From Metridium senile (Eukaryota; Cnidaria; Anthozoa; Actiniaria; Metridiidae), in the NCBI GenBank assembly GCA_949775045.1, contig OX459097.1, positions 4,851,185 to 4,915,184 of the forward strand: a stretch of DNA of 64,000 nt, written 5' to 3'. Below, in pieces: positions 10,501-18,760 of the stretch (position 1 is its first letter; each line of letters opens with the position of its first letter). The notes under the pieces are model-generated. The model did no database searches. It was not told where the DNA came from and was given only the letters and a program-made list of their open reading frames with translations. Position numbers and translations under genes: made by a program.

Positions 10501-13500
10501 GGTTAATGTTATTGTTAGAACGCAATTACACAATACCAGCTCAGTTATGCGCAACCTTGGCTTCATATGTATATCCTTTTAGCTATTTGACGAGAGTAAG
10601 GCGAGGCACATATTATACCATCTTGCTCCATCGGCTTGATAGAGCATTAATCTTGATTTTAATAGTTATATAAATACCTCTTATTTTATCTCTACTCTGG
10701 ACTAATTTACCTAACCGGATGATTAGACTGAGCAAGAAAGATCTCAACATTGTATTATTATGTCGTGAATAGAACATGACGATTTCAAAAAGCTAAAATA
10801 ACCTTAAATCCTATAAAATATCCTACCTCGAACACAAACAGGTGGGCTTGTCCACTTGCTTTCACCCTTGCACTTCCGCGCAGATTTCCCTTTCAATACA
10901 TAACCATCTACACATTTATACTTCACTCGAAAATCAATAGGAAACCTTTTTATACGATGTGCCCTTATCAACCGGCCAAATGGAATATTACCAGGATTAC
11001 CACAGGACAACACTGAGTAAAGCGACATGAAAATAGATAATAAACAGCAACATATAAGTTCGATTAAAATAATTTATATTACTAAAACCATCTGGGTCGA
11101 AATGTTGACAAACTTTCGCTTCTTGTGCATCAACATGTACCAAACATACTGCATTAATGAGATATTTGAAATATTAACAAACACAAGGACATGCAGACAA
11201 TTACCGAGCAAAATCATACCTTACTTACGTGAATTATCGATTGTGTCTTTTATCCAATCAACAAATGAATGTACCCTTGTGTAGTATCCATACTTGCCTG
11301 GCAGACCACAACCTTCTCCCCAACTGACCAGGCCAACTGTCACCCATCGTCGCTGGTTATTTACAGATACACTTCTCACCAAGCTACCACCACTGTCACC
11401 TTGGCATGTATCATTTCTACCATTGCCATCACCAGCACAAAATGTTACCGTCTTGTTGAAGAAATAAGTCGTTGCTTGTTTGCATATCGCGTTGTCTTTG
11501 ATGGCGATTGTTGTATGTGTCAAAACAGTAGATATCCGAGATTTCCTTGTCCTCCCCCATCCTGCTACTGTACCTACAGTACCTGGTTTAGCAAAGTCTA
11601 CATTTCTGATAGGCAGGCACACTGTACGGACAAGGGAGCTTAGAGTCACATTTTGGTTCAGTTTGATCAGGGCGATGTCGTTCTCATAGTAGGGAGCATG
11701 TCTGTAGCCTGGATGGATGTACACTTCCGTTGGGAATTTCTCCTGTTCGGATATTTCTCTGATTTGAATGTTGATATCTCCTGCTATAACCTTGTACCTG
11801 TTATGAAATAGATTAAACCTCGTTATATATTGAATAGATCATCGCCACTAGCACTCTTTCTGCCTTCAAGTCTAAACGCAAGGCTCATTTATTTAAACTT
11901 CGTACTAGTATCAATGAGTGTCCTATAAGGATATGATCCTAACAATGCTATTATTTCGCAGCCATGAAACTTTCAGATGTCTCTGGTTTATTTCCCTTTT
12001 AGTATAATTTTCTTAGATTATCTTTTTATCTTTTTACAAATATTTGTTACTATAATTATAGTTATCATCTCATAGCCGTGGCCGCGCCGTCATCATCATC
12101 GATCATGATCATGCATACTCAAAACCCACTTCCTCTTTATCATAACATCAATTGCCATAAATATCATATAATCATCATCACCATTATTTAATTTTTGAAA
12201 TTATGAAGAACCTCATAACCGTCTTTATTAACGTACCACTACTACCACCATCATCTGCATTAGCTTAATTATTAAAAGCATCACCATCTTCGTTATCATT
12301 ATCATTACATTATTGCAAGTATCAATAATACTGCTCCATGTTACTGACACTGATACTTCAGCTTTATTATCGAAGATCTTGCTTACCTTTTTAATGATGT
12401 CGTATCTTCTTCATACCATATTTTACTGCTACTAGCTCGTCTCGTGTAAAAGCAGTGTGCAGCGGTCAATACCCATTGAGGAGCAATCAGAGCACCTCCA
12501 CAAATGATATCGTATCTTGTAGAATCGAATATACCTAATCCAATTAAATGAACAGCGTTCGCCCAGTTAGTAGTTTGTTTTAGAAAAAAAATCATATTAC
12601 AAACTATTCTTAAATTCATATGAATATATCCAAGCAGGGATACCAAATTGTAGCAACTATTACACTTAAGGCCTTAGAAAATAATATTATAAGTCGATTT
12701 ATTTCTTACAGCTTTTACCATGCTATTCAAAGGCGAAAAATAAAAAGGCATGATAACAGGAAAAGACATGATATGGCTCACACAACAGAGCTTAGCTCCA
12801 AATAAAGTGTGGTTAAATCAATGGGTTATTCAAACTATCCCTTTTCTGAACTAAATATGATTATTTGATACAAAAGATTAGGTTGGTCACTCACTTTGCT
12901 TGTGTATGCCTACTTGCCATGGCCACATGCCTGGACGAGAAAGTTTGCCACCAACAATCCTTCCTCGTATACTTGTTGCCCCCTCTCCACATCCTGTTAA
13001 AAAGATAAAAGTGATGGTAACGGTAAAATTGTTGGAAGATGTGTAAATAAATGAATAGATAAAAAAAAGAAAAGCCTGAAGGAAAATTGAAAAAGGGAGT
13101 GAATGAAGGAAGGAGTGAAGTTAGGTAAGACGTTAGTTAAGTATTTTTAAATACTTAACTAACGTCTAAAATTATCTAAAATTATAAAATTATAACGTCT
13201 AAAATTATCTAAAATTAGAGGAGAGAAGACGAGAAGAAAAGTAGTAATAAAAAGATGAGAGAAAGGAGAGAAATCATTTTTAAAAAAATGAAGGAAATGA
13301 TTATGAATAAATAAGAGCAGAAGCGGTTGGGAATAGAAAAGAAAAAATGAAGAAACGAAAGGACAAAAGAAAGGAAAGGAAAAGTACAATTGGGATGAAT
13401 TAAAGGATGCTGGGTGTTAGATACATTTGAAGTTATGTTTCATGTTGATAGAGAATTCCATAGACTGGTTGTGGGTAAGAATAGGAATGATTAAGAGAGT

Positions 13501-13630
13501 GTGTCGTTAATTTGTCAGTTCCACGTTATTTCAGAGTGAGACAACATTAAGATATCTTACCTTGCAGTGATAAACCATCTGTTGGTCTAATAGACAGCAT
13601 CCCTACTAGCAAGGTCACAACAAGGTTCAT
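1180..13630 (-). CDS. Gene A: secreted S1 protease with 8 CCP modules and a Tudor-like C-terminus
   Basis: Assembled minus-strand gene. Coding exons are 13561-13630, 12895-12993, 12387-12534, 11229-11797, 10827-11012, 10141-10320, 9770-9937, 9412-9585, 8928-9098, 8582-8761, 6703-6906, 6263-6430 and 1180-1559. All are bounded by AG/GT sites and sum to 2697 nt (898 residues plus stop) without a phase conflict. Predicted order: signal peptide; short propeptide with Cys25; activation site R35|IVGG; S1 domain with His83, Asp146 and Ser241; eight CCP modules; two-repeat Tudor/SH3-like end. Asp235, six residues before the Ser, predicts trypsin-like cleavage after Lys/Arg. Most CCP junctions are phase 1, so modules can be lost without a frameshift. 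Gene A lacks the F5/8C domain of gene B. Its last intron (1560-6262) holds a Polinton-like element. Substrate unknown; an extracellular immune, clotting or recognition role is inference. The exact mRNA is not proven. Confidence 0.78.
1651..1830 (-). pseudogene. Relic CCP exon of gene A
   Basis: The minus-strand translation retains CCP signatures: NPGTPAN, then FSCDKMF, then DGRWSSNKPAY followed by a donor-like GTAGAC. Two of the four CCP cysteines are Tyr (IQYL and PAYT) and the first is not visible. The halves are in different frames across an 11-T tract, so a 1-bp frameshift is present. Because flanking junctions are phase 1, skipping this exon leaves the gene A frame intact. Confidence 0.6.
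2258..2263. repeat. Left target-site duplication CACTTG
   Basis: CACTTG immediately precedes the left AG terminus of the Polinton-like element and is repeated exactly at 6206-6211 after the right CT terminus. A 6-bp duplication is the Polinton/Maverick length. Confidence 0.85.
2264..2880. repeat. Left terminal inverted repeat of the Polinton-like element
   Basis: Inverted copy of 5825-6205. It includes the 9-bp-based array, the AT-rich stretch around 2660-2750 and the last ~43 codons of the zinc-ribbon gene. A block of about 200 bp (about 2449-2655) has no counterpart on the right, so the two repeats are unequal. Confidence 0.8.
2301..2448. repeat. GGTGATCCC/GATGATAGC tandem array (left)
   Basis: Mixed 9-bp units GGTGATCCC and GATGATAGC run in tandem close to the element terminus. 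The inverted counterpart is at 6045-6168. Translations look collagen-like (GDP, GDS, DDSG), but this is a by-product of the repeat. Confidence 0.85.
2751..3125 (-). CDS. Acidic double zinc-ribbon protein of the Polinton-like element
   Basis: 124 codons with ATG at 3125. Residues 1-45 are an Asp/Glu-rich tail. The C-terminal part has four CxxC knuckles (CAHC, CPRC, CPIC, CNDC), enough for two zinc ribbons. It overlaps the preceding leftward gene by 14 nt (3112-3125) in another frame. Its last ~43 codons lie inside the terminal inverted repeat, and a near copy of them occurs at 5826-5954. Function unknown; nucleic-acid binding or transcriptional control would suit zinc ribbons. Family not recognised. 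Confidence 0.65.
   Translation of the reverse strand: MTSDDEERAEKEEGKEDSDDDDKGNQDGGNGNVHEEEDENDEKEKKHACAHCGDSNIDIKSIVGCPRCHWHDASLRSPRLNQVVNCPICKQHFPLNHDTVKSILVSCNDCGGISHHPNNRDDEE
3112..3588 (-). CDS. Conserved-looking 158-residue protein of the Polinton-like element
   Basis: The start is the ATG at 3588; the frame is open three codons further only from a TTG. The N-terminus is Lys/Arg-rich then strongly acidic (residues 1-40). The rest is compact and mostly helical in character, with motifs TNIVDLIEYVLLPY and EPRGLKSF and a charged C-terminus. I recall similar proteins beside A32-type ATPases in invertebrate genomes, but cannot name a family. It lies 65 nt downstream of the 3654-3971 gene and overlaps the zinc-ribbon gene by 14 nt, a virus-like arrangement. 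Confidence 0.65.
   Translation of the reverse strand: MKRKREKDEEYLDYGEEDPDKPSDNEDDDDNDGDDEEPIIKLVLQDLSGSVSQRLASELLHSMATSRNILFWTPGDELLRNQRRISRTNIVDLIEYVLLPYDKDISEPRGLKSFVDGLAELGINKKWIKNKKVLNEVLKKEQEKFENEQHMKRNNDLR
3654..3971 (-). CDS. Small 105-residue protein of the Polinton-like element
   Basis: The start is ATG at 3971, chosen because a TATA box at 4005-4014 (minus) lies 34 bp upstream. The longer frame begins at a non-ATG codon overlapping that box. The N-terminus is basic (MSRVVRRN). The middle has TATPEQVHAVVQAAHNV. A Lys-rich KKKKQILVQEGG is followed by a hydrophobic tail (FIPDLLVPFLAGLLI) that could be amphipathic or membrane-active. It resembles small proteins I associate with Polinton-type loci; function unknown. 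It is the first of three leftward genes. Confidence 0.65.
   Translation of the reverse strand: MSRVVRRNHGYLQLLVSCPHHQRQFLLDTATPEQVHAVVQAAHNVCQGYAPLSNRDLTMLTPHKESIKSLQDPNISYKKKKQILVQEGGSFIPDLLVPFLAGLLI
4005..4014 (-). promoter_or_regulatory. TATA box for the leftward genes
   Basis: TATATATATA lies 34 bp upstream of the 3971 start codon. This spacing would give a very short 5' leader. It faces away from the TATA box at 4299-4306 across a repeat array. Confidence 0.6.
4035..4271. promoter_or_regulatory. CCGAG/CCTAG repeat array between divergent genes
   Basis: About 237 bp of short units (GCCGAG, CCTAG, CACAGGCTC, AACAATAG) fill the gap between the leftward and rightward genes. TATA boxes flank both sides. 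The position suggests a shared bidirectional regulatory region; it could also serve as a replication or packaging signal. The repeats are direct observation, the function is inference. Confidence 0.55.
4299..4306 (+). promoter_or_regulatory. TATA box for the ATPase gene
   Basis: TATAAATA begins 53 bp before the ATPase ATG at 4352. It supports that ATG over the upstream non-ATG codon at 4310, which would fall almost at the box. Confidence 0.6.
4352..5770 (+). CDS. A32-like packaging ATPase with N-terminal zinc finger
   Basis: 472 residues from the ATG at 4352. Residues 5-23 form a C2H2-type finger (C5, C8, H18, H23). Residues 83-90 are a Walker A motif (GMTGCGKT). LIVIDD at 155-160 is a Walker B motif. 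FTQGSHHRN near 175-183 and KNPRD at 214-218 are further motifs typical of A32/FtsK-HerA-like DNA-packaging ATPases of Polintons and related viruses. The conserved domain ends near 270 (RLRTNV). A ~200-residue tail follows: Pro/Ser-rich, with a basic nuclear-signal-like stretch ERKRKRPRF and an Arg-rich end. The gene faces the other three genes across the repeat promoter. The core looks intact. Family level is confident; the exact clade is not. Confidence 0.8.
   Translation: MGRLCPICGKLVQHIWSHLSRVHKIYGLDRTMLVQQENQMPIHNFRSRKALDENRFSFPDFKQKGGGCEPFRLQHPFTCMVSGMTGCGKTSWVQNVLEHKSRMITPPPQRIIWCYTRWQPAYMEMMQTIPGIEFVKGIPSNIESDDYFDVNMNNLIVIDDQMSSASNDKQVINLFTQGSHHRNLSVFYLIKNLFHQSKGNRDISLNCHYLVIFKNPRDKLQMFTLAKQMYPRETEYFLQKYEEAVSRPFGYLLIDLKTTTPDDCRLRTNVLSDKKQQSENSSEDKVSKELIKYLKQQSLVLPPIASKVQNLHDQMVDILNNSDLSVDQKAREYVHLQNDFLQYKKKLNSTPSPLPRPSSNTMQPVPMDTLTESMPPPFHENGISQSEVSTPLPTPSISNYQPSTPVQTLVPEGLLTPPPSSSPGERKRKRPRFDQIKNMLDDDAHKVQGHYLKAYRSRRSMRIRNRFNPLLD
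5826..5954 (+). pseudogene. Duplicated 3' end of the zinc-ribbon gene
   Basis: 43 codons (VVNCPICK ... RDDEE, stop) match the C-terminus of the 2751-3125 gene with few changes (K/Q-to-H, HH-to-DY). No upstream ATG is in frame. It exists because the inverted repeat extends into the gene. Confidence 0.75.
6045..6168. repeat. GGTGATCCC/GATGATAGC tandem array (right)
   Basis: Complement-strand version of the 2301-2448 array: ATCACCGGG and ATCACCGCTATC units. Unit order and number differ from the left array. Confidence 0.85.
6206..6211. repeat. Right target-site duplication CACTTG
   Basis: Exact repeat of 2258-2263 directly after the right end of the Polinton-like element. Confidence 0.85.
6263..6430 (-). 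CDS. Gene A CCP8 exon
   Basis: 168-bp phase 1-1 exon with acceptor TTTCTAG and donor GTAGAG. CCP pattern VCPNINSPQHGE ... FRCQLGY ... VTCNNGTWSNNVPVC with all four cysteines. Last CCP before the transposon-filled intron. Confidence 0.85.
6703..6906 (-). CDS. Gene A CCP7 exon
   Basis: 204-bp phase 1-1 exon. The module is about 10 residues longer than its neighbours, with an Asn/Lys-rich insertion after NCRGIGNV, then IRCNNG and LKCNDGTWSDNTPTC. A degraded paralogous copy lies in gene B at 28511-28688. Confidence 0.8.
7246..7350. repeat. 23-bp minisatellite
   Basis: About four and a half tandem copies of TACGTGTGTCTTTATGATAA plus AGG, almost identical to each other. No coding meaning seen. 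Confidence 0.85.
7624..7721. repeat. Hairpin repeat, copy 1
   Basis: Imperfect palindrome: AACTCGCAGCACGTGTTTTA ... TAAAACACTGCTGCTCGTTT, with GC-rich inner arms CCCTCGCTGCGCTCGGG. Related copies at 36949-37042 and 53864-53958, and one half-copy at 28135-28175. Confidence 0.75.
7750..8270. repeat. Intronic segment shared with gene B intron (28920-29280)
   Basis: Landmarks such as AAAAAGTATAACGAAAGT, AGATACCGGAAGTCT, AAAGATAAATGTTTCAC and TGACTGGGCTCCAA occur in the same order at about 28920-29280. This marks paralogous intron sequence between genes A and B. A G-rich run at about 7875-7925 is unique to this copy. Confidence 0.6.
8582..8761 (-). CDS. Gene A CCP6 exon
   Basis: 180-bp phase 1-1 exon with acceptor TTCTTGCAG and donor GTATTT. 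Begins RCSYGSPSNSK and ends GRWRPSIPKCKG; four cysteines and the conserved Trp are present. Confidence 0.85.
8928..9098 (-). CDS. Gene A CCP5 exon
   Basis: 171-bp phase 1-1 exon. KCNNPGSPHNGW ... FRCTNSYNLIG ... GRWSGSVPECK. The donor is a weaker GTTAGT; reading through it would stop at once, supporting splicing. Confidence 0.82.
9412..9585 (-). CDS. Gene A CCP4 exon
   Basis: 174-bp phase 1-1 exon. SCTKPRHTPNGY ... MYCNRDYVRVG ... GKWNNDPPSCKR. By order it corresponds to the relic exon at 51720-51885 of gene B. Confidence 0.85.
9770..9937 (-). CDS. Gene A CCP3 exon
   Basis: 168-bp phase 1-1 exon. SCPDPGVPKHGV ... FICKNNSKMNG ... GKWIGDTPKCYG. Clear orthologue-like partner of gene B exon 52098-52262. 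Confidence 0.87.
10141..10320 (-). CDS. Gene A CCP2 exon
   Basis: 180-bp phase 1-1 exon. TCPDPGHPHNGV ... FYCNKNHVMIG ... GTWNGYPPLCLG. Partner of gene B exon 53007-53186. Confidence 0.87.
10827..11012 (-). CDS. Gene A CCP1 exon
   Basis: 186-bp phase 1-1 exon directly after the protease exon. SCGNPGNIPFGR ... YKCVDGYVLKG ... WTSPPVCVRG. Partner of gene B exon 53609-53794. Its acceptor joins in phase with the protease donor at 11229, which shows that the protease is followed by CCPs rather than ending the gene. Confidence 0.87.
11229..11797 (-). CDS. Gene A protease exon with catalytic Asp and Ser
   Basis: 569-bp exon, phase 2 in and phase 1 out. It contains YENDIALIKL (catalytic Asp146), VRTVCLPI (the Cys that usually pairs with the propeptide Cys), DTCQGDSGGSL (specificity Asp235, catalytic Ser241) and VSWGEGCG (Gly in the 216 position). 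Reading on past the end would add RK and stop, but a strong GTAAGT donor lies exactly there. Confidence 0.9.
12387..12534 (-). CDS. Gene A protease exon with catalytic His
   Basis: 148-bp exon, phase 1 in and phase 2 out. IICGGALIAPQWVLTAAHC gives catalytic His83 and its disulphide. The start is placed at the TTAG acceptor at 12535-12538 because gene B differs from A by a 5-bp indel just upstream but keeps frame from this point. Confidence 0.85.
12895..12993 (-). CDS. Gene A propeptide/activation exon
   Basis: 99-bp phase 1-1 exon encoding GCGEGATSIRGRIVGG and then WPWQVGIH. Cleavage after Arg35 would release the new N-terminus IVGG. The propeptide Cys25 probably keeps the two chains linked, as in chymotrypsinogen-like enzymes. 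Confidence 0.87.
13030..13400. repeat. Purine-rich intronic tract
   Basis: GAAAGG/GAGAAA-rich low-complexity sequence between the signal-peptide and activation exons, paralogous to 58270-58760 in gene B. A small inverted repeat AAGTATTTTTAAATACTT sits near 13140. Reading frames here are compositional. Confidence 0.6.
13561..13630 (-). CDS. Gene A signal-peptide exon
   Basis: ATG at 13630. Codes MNLVVTLLVGMLSIRPTDG and then LSLQ before the donor. It has a hydrophobic core and small residues near position 19, a classical secretion signal. An acceptor-like TATTTTTAG lies only three bases upstream of the ATG in both genes, so the first exon is a separate 5' UTR exon. Confidence 0.85.
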
Positions 13631-14112
13631 CGTCTAAAAATATTGAACTTGAAATGTTTCCAAAACCTTCAGAATGGAACGCATATATAAAGCAGAACAA
13701 AGTACAATATGTTGAAAAAAAAAATTATTGTAGATACATATGAGGGTAAAGTTGTACAAATAATATCATTTATAGCCGTGTTTGAAGTGTGTTGATCAGA
13801 TAAATGTCCGTTTGGCAATGTACTTCTATTGCAAGATTCGATTCACAAACACTATTATTCATATTTATATTTTCTTTACTAAGAACACTTAGATTCATTG
13901 AGTAACTTTGAATAGACAAGAACAGTAAGTCATGTCCATACCAATAAAACCTTGATACACAATCTCTTCTTCTTTTAAGGACTATTACTTAAAGTTATTA
14001 GTAAAGGTTGCGTATATGATGACGTTTGTTATGAATACATTTACTGTACGCCAATGGAAACAGTACTAAACATAATAAATTGTTCAACATTTCATGGAAC
14101 AATGTCACTAAC

Positions 14113-14215
14113 CTTATAAGTTAAGTTTTAAACCGAATCCAATCCTTCGAAAAGTTATATGCACCAAGATATCTGCGAAGTATGACAGGCAGGCACAACT
14201 CTGTGCTGACAGACT
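14113..14215 (-). other. Probable 5' UTR exon of gene A
   Basis: A donor-like AAG|GTTAGT at 14113 matches AAG|GTAAGT at 59500 in gene B. The two implied first introns are nearly equal (479 and 489 bp). Sequence is conserved to about 14215 (GACAGGCAGGCACAACTCTG). The upstream limit and promoter are not resolved. Confidence 0.4.
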
Positions 14216-16964
14216 GTAATTTAAACTTAAATCGATCAAGGAAGGGAGGGTCCATTAGATAATTGATGGGGGGTAATGAGGGGATGTGGGATTTGCCTAA
14301 AACAATCACAGATCTAACCTTGAACGAAAAAACTGTTCACAACATACAAACCTGAAGCAAATATCCTGCACCGACAAATTGCCCAATACGCTTTGGTAAA
14401 CTCTCAGCTGCGCCTCGTGCCATGCTCTTACGCTTGTTAATCGTTCTTTATATTTTCTGTCGTGTGTCTATAACGCCATGGGCGCGCGAATTTCTGTTGT
14501 CTTATTTATAAATTATATATATTTATATATTTTCCGAGAAAGTTTGTCACCCGTGAAAAGCACACAAGCTAGTGGCGCAAAGGATCATGGATTAGTTCAG
14601 AAACTAAATGTCAATTCGGAACGCATTTCTTGTTGTTTGATAAATCAAAACGGACATTTCTTAGTAACATATTGACAAGTGTAGCAATGTGGCCAAGAAA
14701 TCCCTGCATTCCTATAAAGTATACAAAGGCAACCCATAATCCCCTGCGCTACTAGCTTGTAGATATAGGCTTTTCACTTCACGGGTGACAAAGTTTCTCG
14801 GAAAGGGTGTATGTCCTACATCAAACTATTGTAATTAATGAAAAAGAGTGATGTTTGATAACATTTATATTTCTAGAATCGTATGTGTTTCTAAATAATT
14901 CGTGTTATTTATACAGCAGAATGACGTTTTGATTTTTTACTACATCTTTTTATTTTAAAATTGTTAACTTACTATGCTTACTTACTATTATCATCATTTG
15001 CATGCTACATGTATTTGTTTACATTTTATCAATTATAGTACTATAAATGAAAATAATCTTGATTAAATACATGTACTCTTAATTAGGATAAAAAAAAAGT
15101 GAGAATGCTTTCCAATAAAATGAAATTCCATATTAGAATTCACTTTTTGTGGAATTAGATTTGCTAAATGAAGTGAACAATTAAGTGTTATTATTGTGCA
15201 TACTATTCTACATGTTATGCTTAGATGTTCTATAGCAGGCATCACATTACTTAGCGTACACACTTATTTCAAAAAAGGTTGACACGGCTGCGGTGATTGC
15301 ACGACCGTAAAGATTTGTGGTTACGCATACAGCATATCCTAGCGTTGTTCTGGATTGGTAAGCACAGTTCCATCCATTCCTAAGGTCTGATCTTCTTTAC
15401 TATATGGGGCTGGTGTTGCGCAGTAAATTCGTTTTCTGACACAAAAGTTGTATTAAGAATAAATATCAAAGACCCAAACTTCCTTTCGGTCGTGCAATCG
15501 CTGTTCGCCATTCTTCGTTCACTCCGTCAACATTTTCTGAAATGAGTGTATACAGCACGCATCTATCTACTTTGTGATTCTCTTGATAGTAATAAGTCAT
15601 ATTGTCAGTCTATTTTATTAGATCAATGTCTGATATGCACAGAATTCTCTAATCACCGCGCCCCACGGTTGTATTTCCTGGGATTATTTGTTATAACGGT
15701 TCCTATATTTAATAGAGGGGATTTCTTATGAAAACTGGAAATTACCGTCACGTGACATTGACCTGGAACAAAGCCAAAGCAATATTGGTTCTAACTTAGC
15801 TTAAGCTAAAAATGGAAACTAGCGAGTTAACTGGTATAGGCTGCGTCGGTGTTTGATTTAAATGATAGGTAATATCATGAAATTTGTAACACCGTAAAAA
15901 TGTTGACTTAACTTTACTGACGTAAAAATAACAATCCATCGGAAAACATATCTCCGTGATTGTGAACATTTGATATTTCCAAGTAGAAACCCGCTTTTAA
16001 AAACAATTAAACATCCAGAGAAGCCTTTCACAGCACAATATGATTATATTTACTGAGACGACTTATAACGGGCGACAAAATAATAAATATCATTCAAAGA
16101 GTTCTCGAGGCTCTACTGTCCGCTCGATTTTGAATGAGAGTCTTATAAGAGAATGACCGAGAGATTACTGCGATAACAATCAGAAATCTTGAAAAGTACG
16201 GTGTTTTTTTTTCACGCATAGCCATGTATTAAATATCAAAATGTCCGTAAAAGAATGGTGTTTTCGAATCCATGGCTACTTTTTTGAAAGGATTTGTTTA
16301 ATTTTAAATATAGCCCATATTGTAACTTGACAAAAGTGATCAAACCGTTAACTTTCAACCCCCAAAAGTACGTGTACTTTTTGAGCGGAAAGTAGATCAA
16401 AATCATTTGATAAGGTCAACGAAAGATTGAGTTAGCTGTATCCATGGCTACTTTTTTACGCTTCTGCAAATATTTTGAGAAAAGATAAAAAAAAACACGA
16501 TTTTGTGGCCTTATTTCTACCATTTTGACTAGGCGCATTGAAGCGTGACGTATAGCGGGTTTATAGCTGACCAAATGTTAACACGTCTTTTCCGATGTGA
16601 CGAAACTAATAAAAACAAATATGCTTGATATTATCACAAACATGGTTTCTCTAACTTTAATATATGGCACAACCCACAAACACTTTAGTATAAACTTTGT
16701 CGTGAGCAGAAATATGATTTTTCTTTTTAATAAATGTTTCTATTTTTTTAATTCAAATATTACTTTATTCAACGACTACGGTTTTTTTTTAACTATTACA
16801 AATATATTATTATTATCATTTTTTTTTTAATTGCATTGTTTGAAAGGGTAAAACAGAAGTTTGAAATATAACTAGTACGTGATGGAAGGCATCAGGAAAA
16901 ATGGCAAAAAGAAGAATTTAATTGCAAAAAAAATAAATATATTCTTCTGGGCATATAGTTCGAT
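14216..16964. other. 5' spacer of gene A
   Basis: No gene supported. Long parts are paralogous to 59640-61560 upstream of gene B, for example GTATGTCCTACAT near 14810, the block around 15170-15520 and TAACTTAGCTTAAGCTAAAAA near 15800. About 15960-16570 has no clear counterpart. Confidence 0.5.
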
Positions 16965-17182
16965 GAGAAATAGAATTACGAGAAGACCAGTTGTCATTTA
17001 TGTAATTTGTATATTTCGGTCTTTATCCAAAGACCATCAACTGCAAATGAATAAATTAAACTAAGACATTGTGAATTAAGATTAATTCATTAAACTCAAG
17101 GGAATAGACTGTACAGAGAATGAAAGACCGAAATATACAAATTACAAAAATGACAACTGGTCTTCTCGTAATTCTATTTCTC
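16965..17182. repeat. 218-bp hairpin MITE
   Basis: Near-perfect arms of about 60 bp: GAGAAATAGAATTACGAGAA ... TTCTCGTAATTCTATTTCTC. The paralogous spacer at about 61900 lacks it, an empty site. Confidence 0.75.
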
Positions 17183-17299
17183 AAAAAAATATAATCATAA
17201 AAAGGAATTTGTTACAAAGAGCGCAAATAACAACAACAAAATATTCACCCAAATACATTCATCAACATTTCCTGTTAGCAGCCTAAGAAATGTATTTTG

Positions 17300-17590
17300 A
17301 TTAGCAGACATCTTTGAAAGATATAAAAATGATTCTAAGTGAGAAAATATATTATGACATTACCTTAGCATGGCACCTTGTAAATTTCCAAACCACGTTA
17401 TGGTGACTTTGTGCGCACTTTTTAAGATAGCGCCCCTATTGCTAACCGAACAGTTGATGCTTTCTTTTAAATGTATTTACCTATACACCCAATACACCTC
17501 TGCATCTTTGCTGGTAAGGTAACCGGGCCTTTGCATCGAAGCGAGGCAAACTTTGAGCTTGCAATGAAAGAGACACCATGGCCAGGAATA
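17300..17590. repeat. Conserved 3' flank of the array unit (copy 2)
   Basis: Matches 540-960 and 61990-62300. It is now separated from gene B's last exon by about 3.5 kb of inserted sequence, including the 17769-18714 MITE. Confidence 0.6.
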
Positions 17591-17768
17591 GTAGTATATC
17601 CAAACTGGCCATTGTTTCACGGATCGATGATTAAGAGTTGGGAATTGAGAAACTCCATTGTTCCCGTGGGGAAACAATTACACAGATCCGTTCGCTCTCA
17701 CTTCCAACATCACTCCATCTCACTTCTCCCTCGCGAAGGACCCATCTAATTCATTCCCCATACCTTAA

Positions 17769-18714
17769 GGTAGTACCGGATACTTGGATTTCTTTAATGA
17801 ATTTTTTCATAAATCCTGTCATTTATAGATCATTGTTAGGCAAGTCAAAAAACGTGAAAAAAAATTGGGGTCACCGTATTGGTTATAGAGTTATAAGATA
17901 TAGTAAAAGTAGGTTTTTGCAATAATTTGCGGTGATTTGCTCAAAAGTACCTATTCAAAGCAGTCAAGAGAATGCGAACGTATTCTGCTAAGAAAAGCAT
18001 AATATTATATCAAACGATAGATCGAAGGGTTATCTAACATTTCCTGTCATAAAAATCATTGAATCATTTCCAAATATGGGTATAAGTGAGCCATAGAAGC
18101 ACAATTATACGCCAATTACGCACACTACATGTGTATAGAGTTGTACCATTTGTAAAATTTCAGAAAATCCAATCAATGAATATTTTATTTTTATTCTAAA
18201 TCTTAAGAGTAGTAAATGCAGTCTTGAATAAAAAGGAAAAAAAATGGGGGTCCCCGTACTAATAGGCGAGTTATAAGCGACCGAATCCATTTTTTTGTTA
18301 AAAAAAAAAACCACGGCAACGGTCCGCGCGGGACTGGGTTCTAGTACTTTAAACATCTGCTTGAAACTTGTCAAATTATCCTTGTCATCTCCAGAAACCC
18401 TAAAACCTATTTTGTATTAGTTTTACGACTAAAGACGTCAAAATCATATTTTATCTATTCATCAGTTACAAAGTTGTAAATTTGTTGTTTTGAGACAAAA
18501 CAGCGACCTTGTCAGGTAGTGAAAATCTGAGCATGTTTCGAAAATAGTCCCATTTTACCTCCAAAGTTGCATGTAATGACATAATACTTTCTTAAGTTAT
18601 AGATAAGGATTCAAATTAAAATATTATTTAGATAAATTATCAAAAAAACGCAAATAAATGAATAAAAACGAGATGCGCGAAATGGATGCGCAGTAGCAAG
18701 TATCCGGTACTACC
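17769..18714. mobile_element. TTAA-flanked MITE, 946 bp
   Basis: Inverted ends GGTAGTACCGGATACTTG and CAAGTATCCGGTACTACC are each flanked by TTAA (17765-17768 and 18715-18718). No transposase frame. TTAA duplications fit piggyBac- or Kolobok-type transposases; the family is not determined. Short CCATACCTTAATACC repeats follow at 18715-18760. Confidence 0.7.
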
Positions 18715-18760
18715 TTAATACCCATACCTTAATACCCATACCTTAATACCCTACAAAACT

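Noticed and set aside
11221..11229. Stop codon right after the protease domain of gene A (and at 55332-55340 in B)
   Set aside because: A strong GTAAGT donor precedes the stop in both genes, and the phase matches the CCP1 acceptor exactly.
13159..13389. Long Phe/Ser-rich frame on the minus strand (also 58430-59007)
   Set aside because: Direct translation of a purine-rich low-complexity tract. The only supported coding part is the short signal-peptide exon.
17477..17677. Possible exon in the conserved 3' flank (HCKLKV...SMQRPGYL), also near 744-959 and 62180-62290
   Set aside because: The copy at 62.2 kb has stops in this frame and no conserved splice sites. Conservation is explained by unit duplication.
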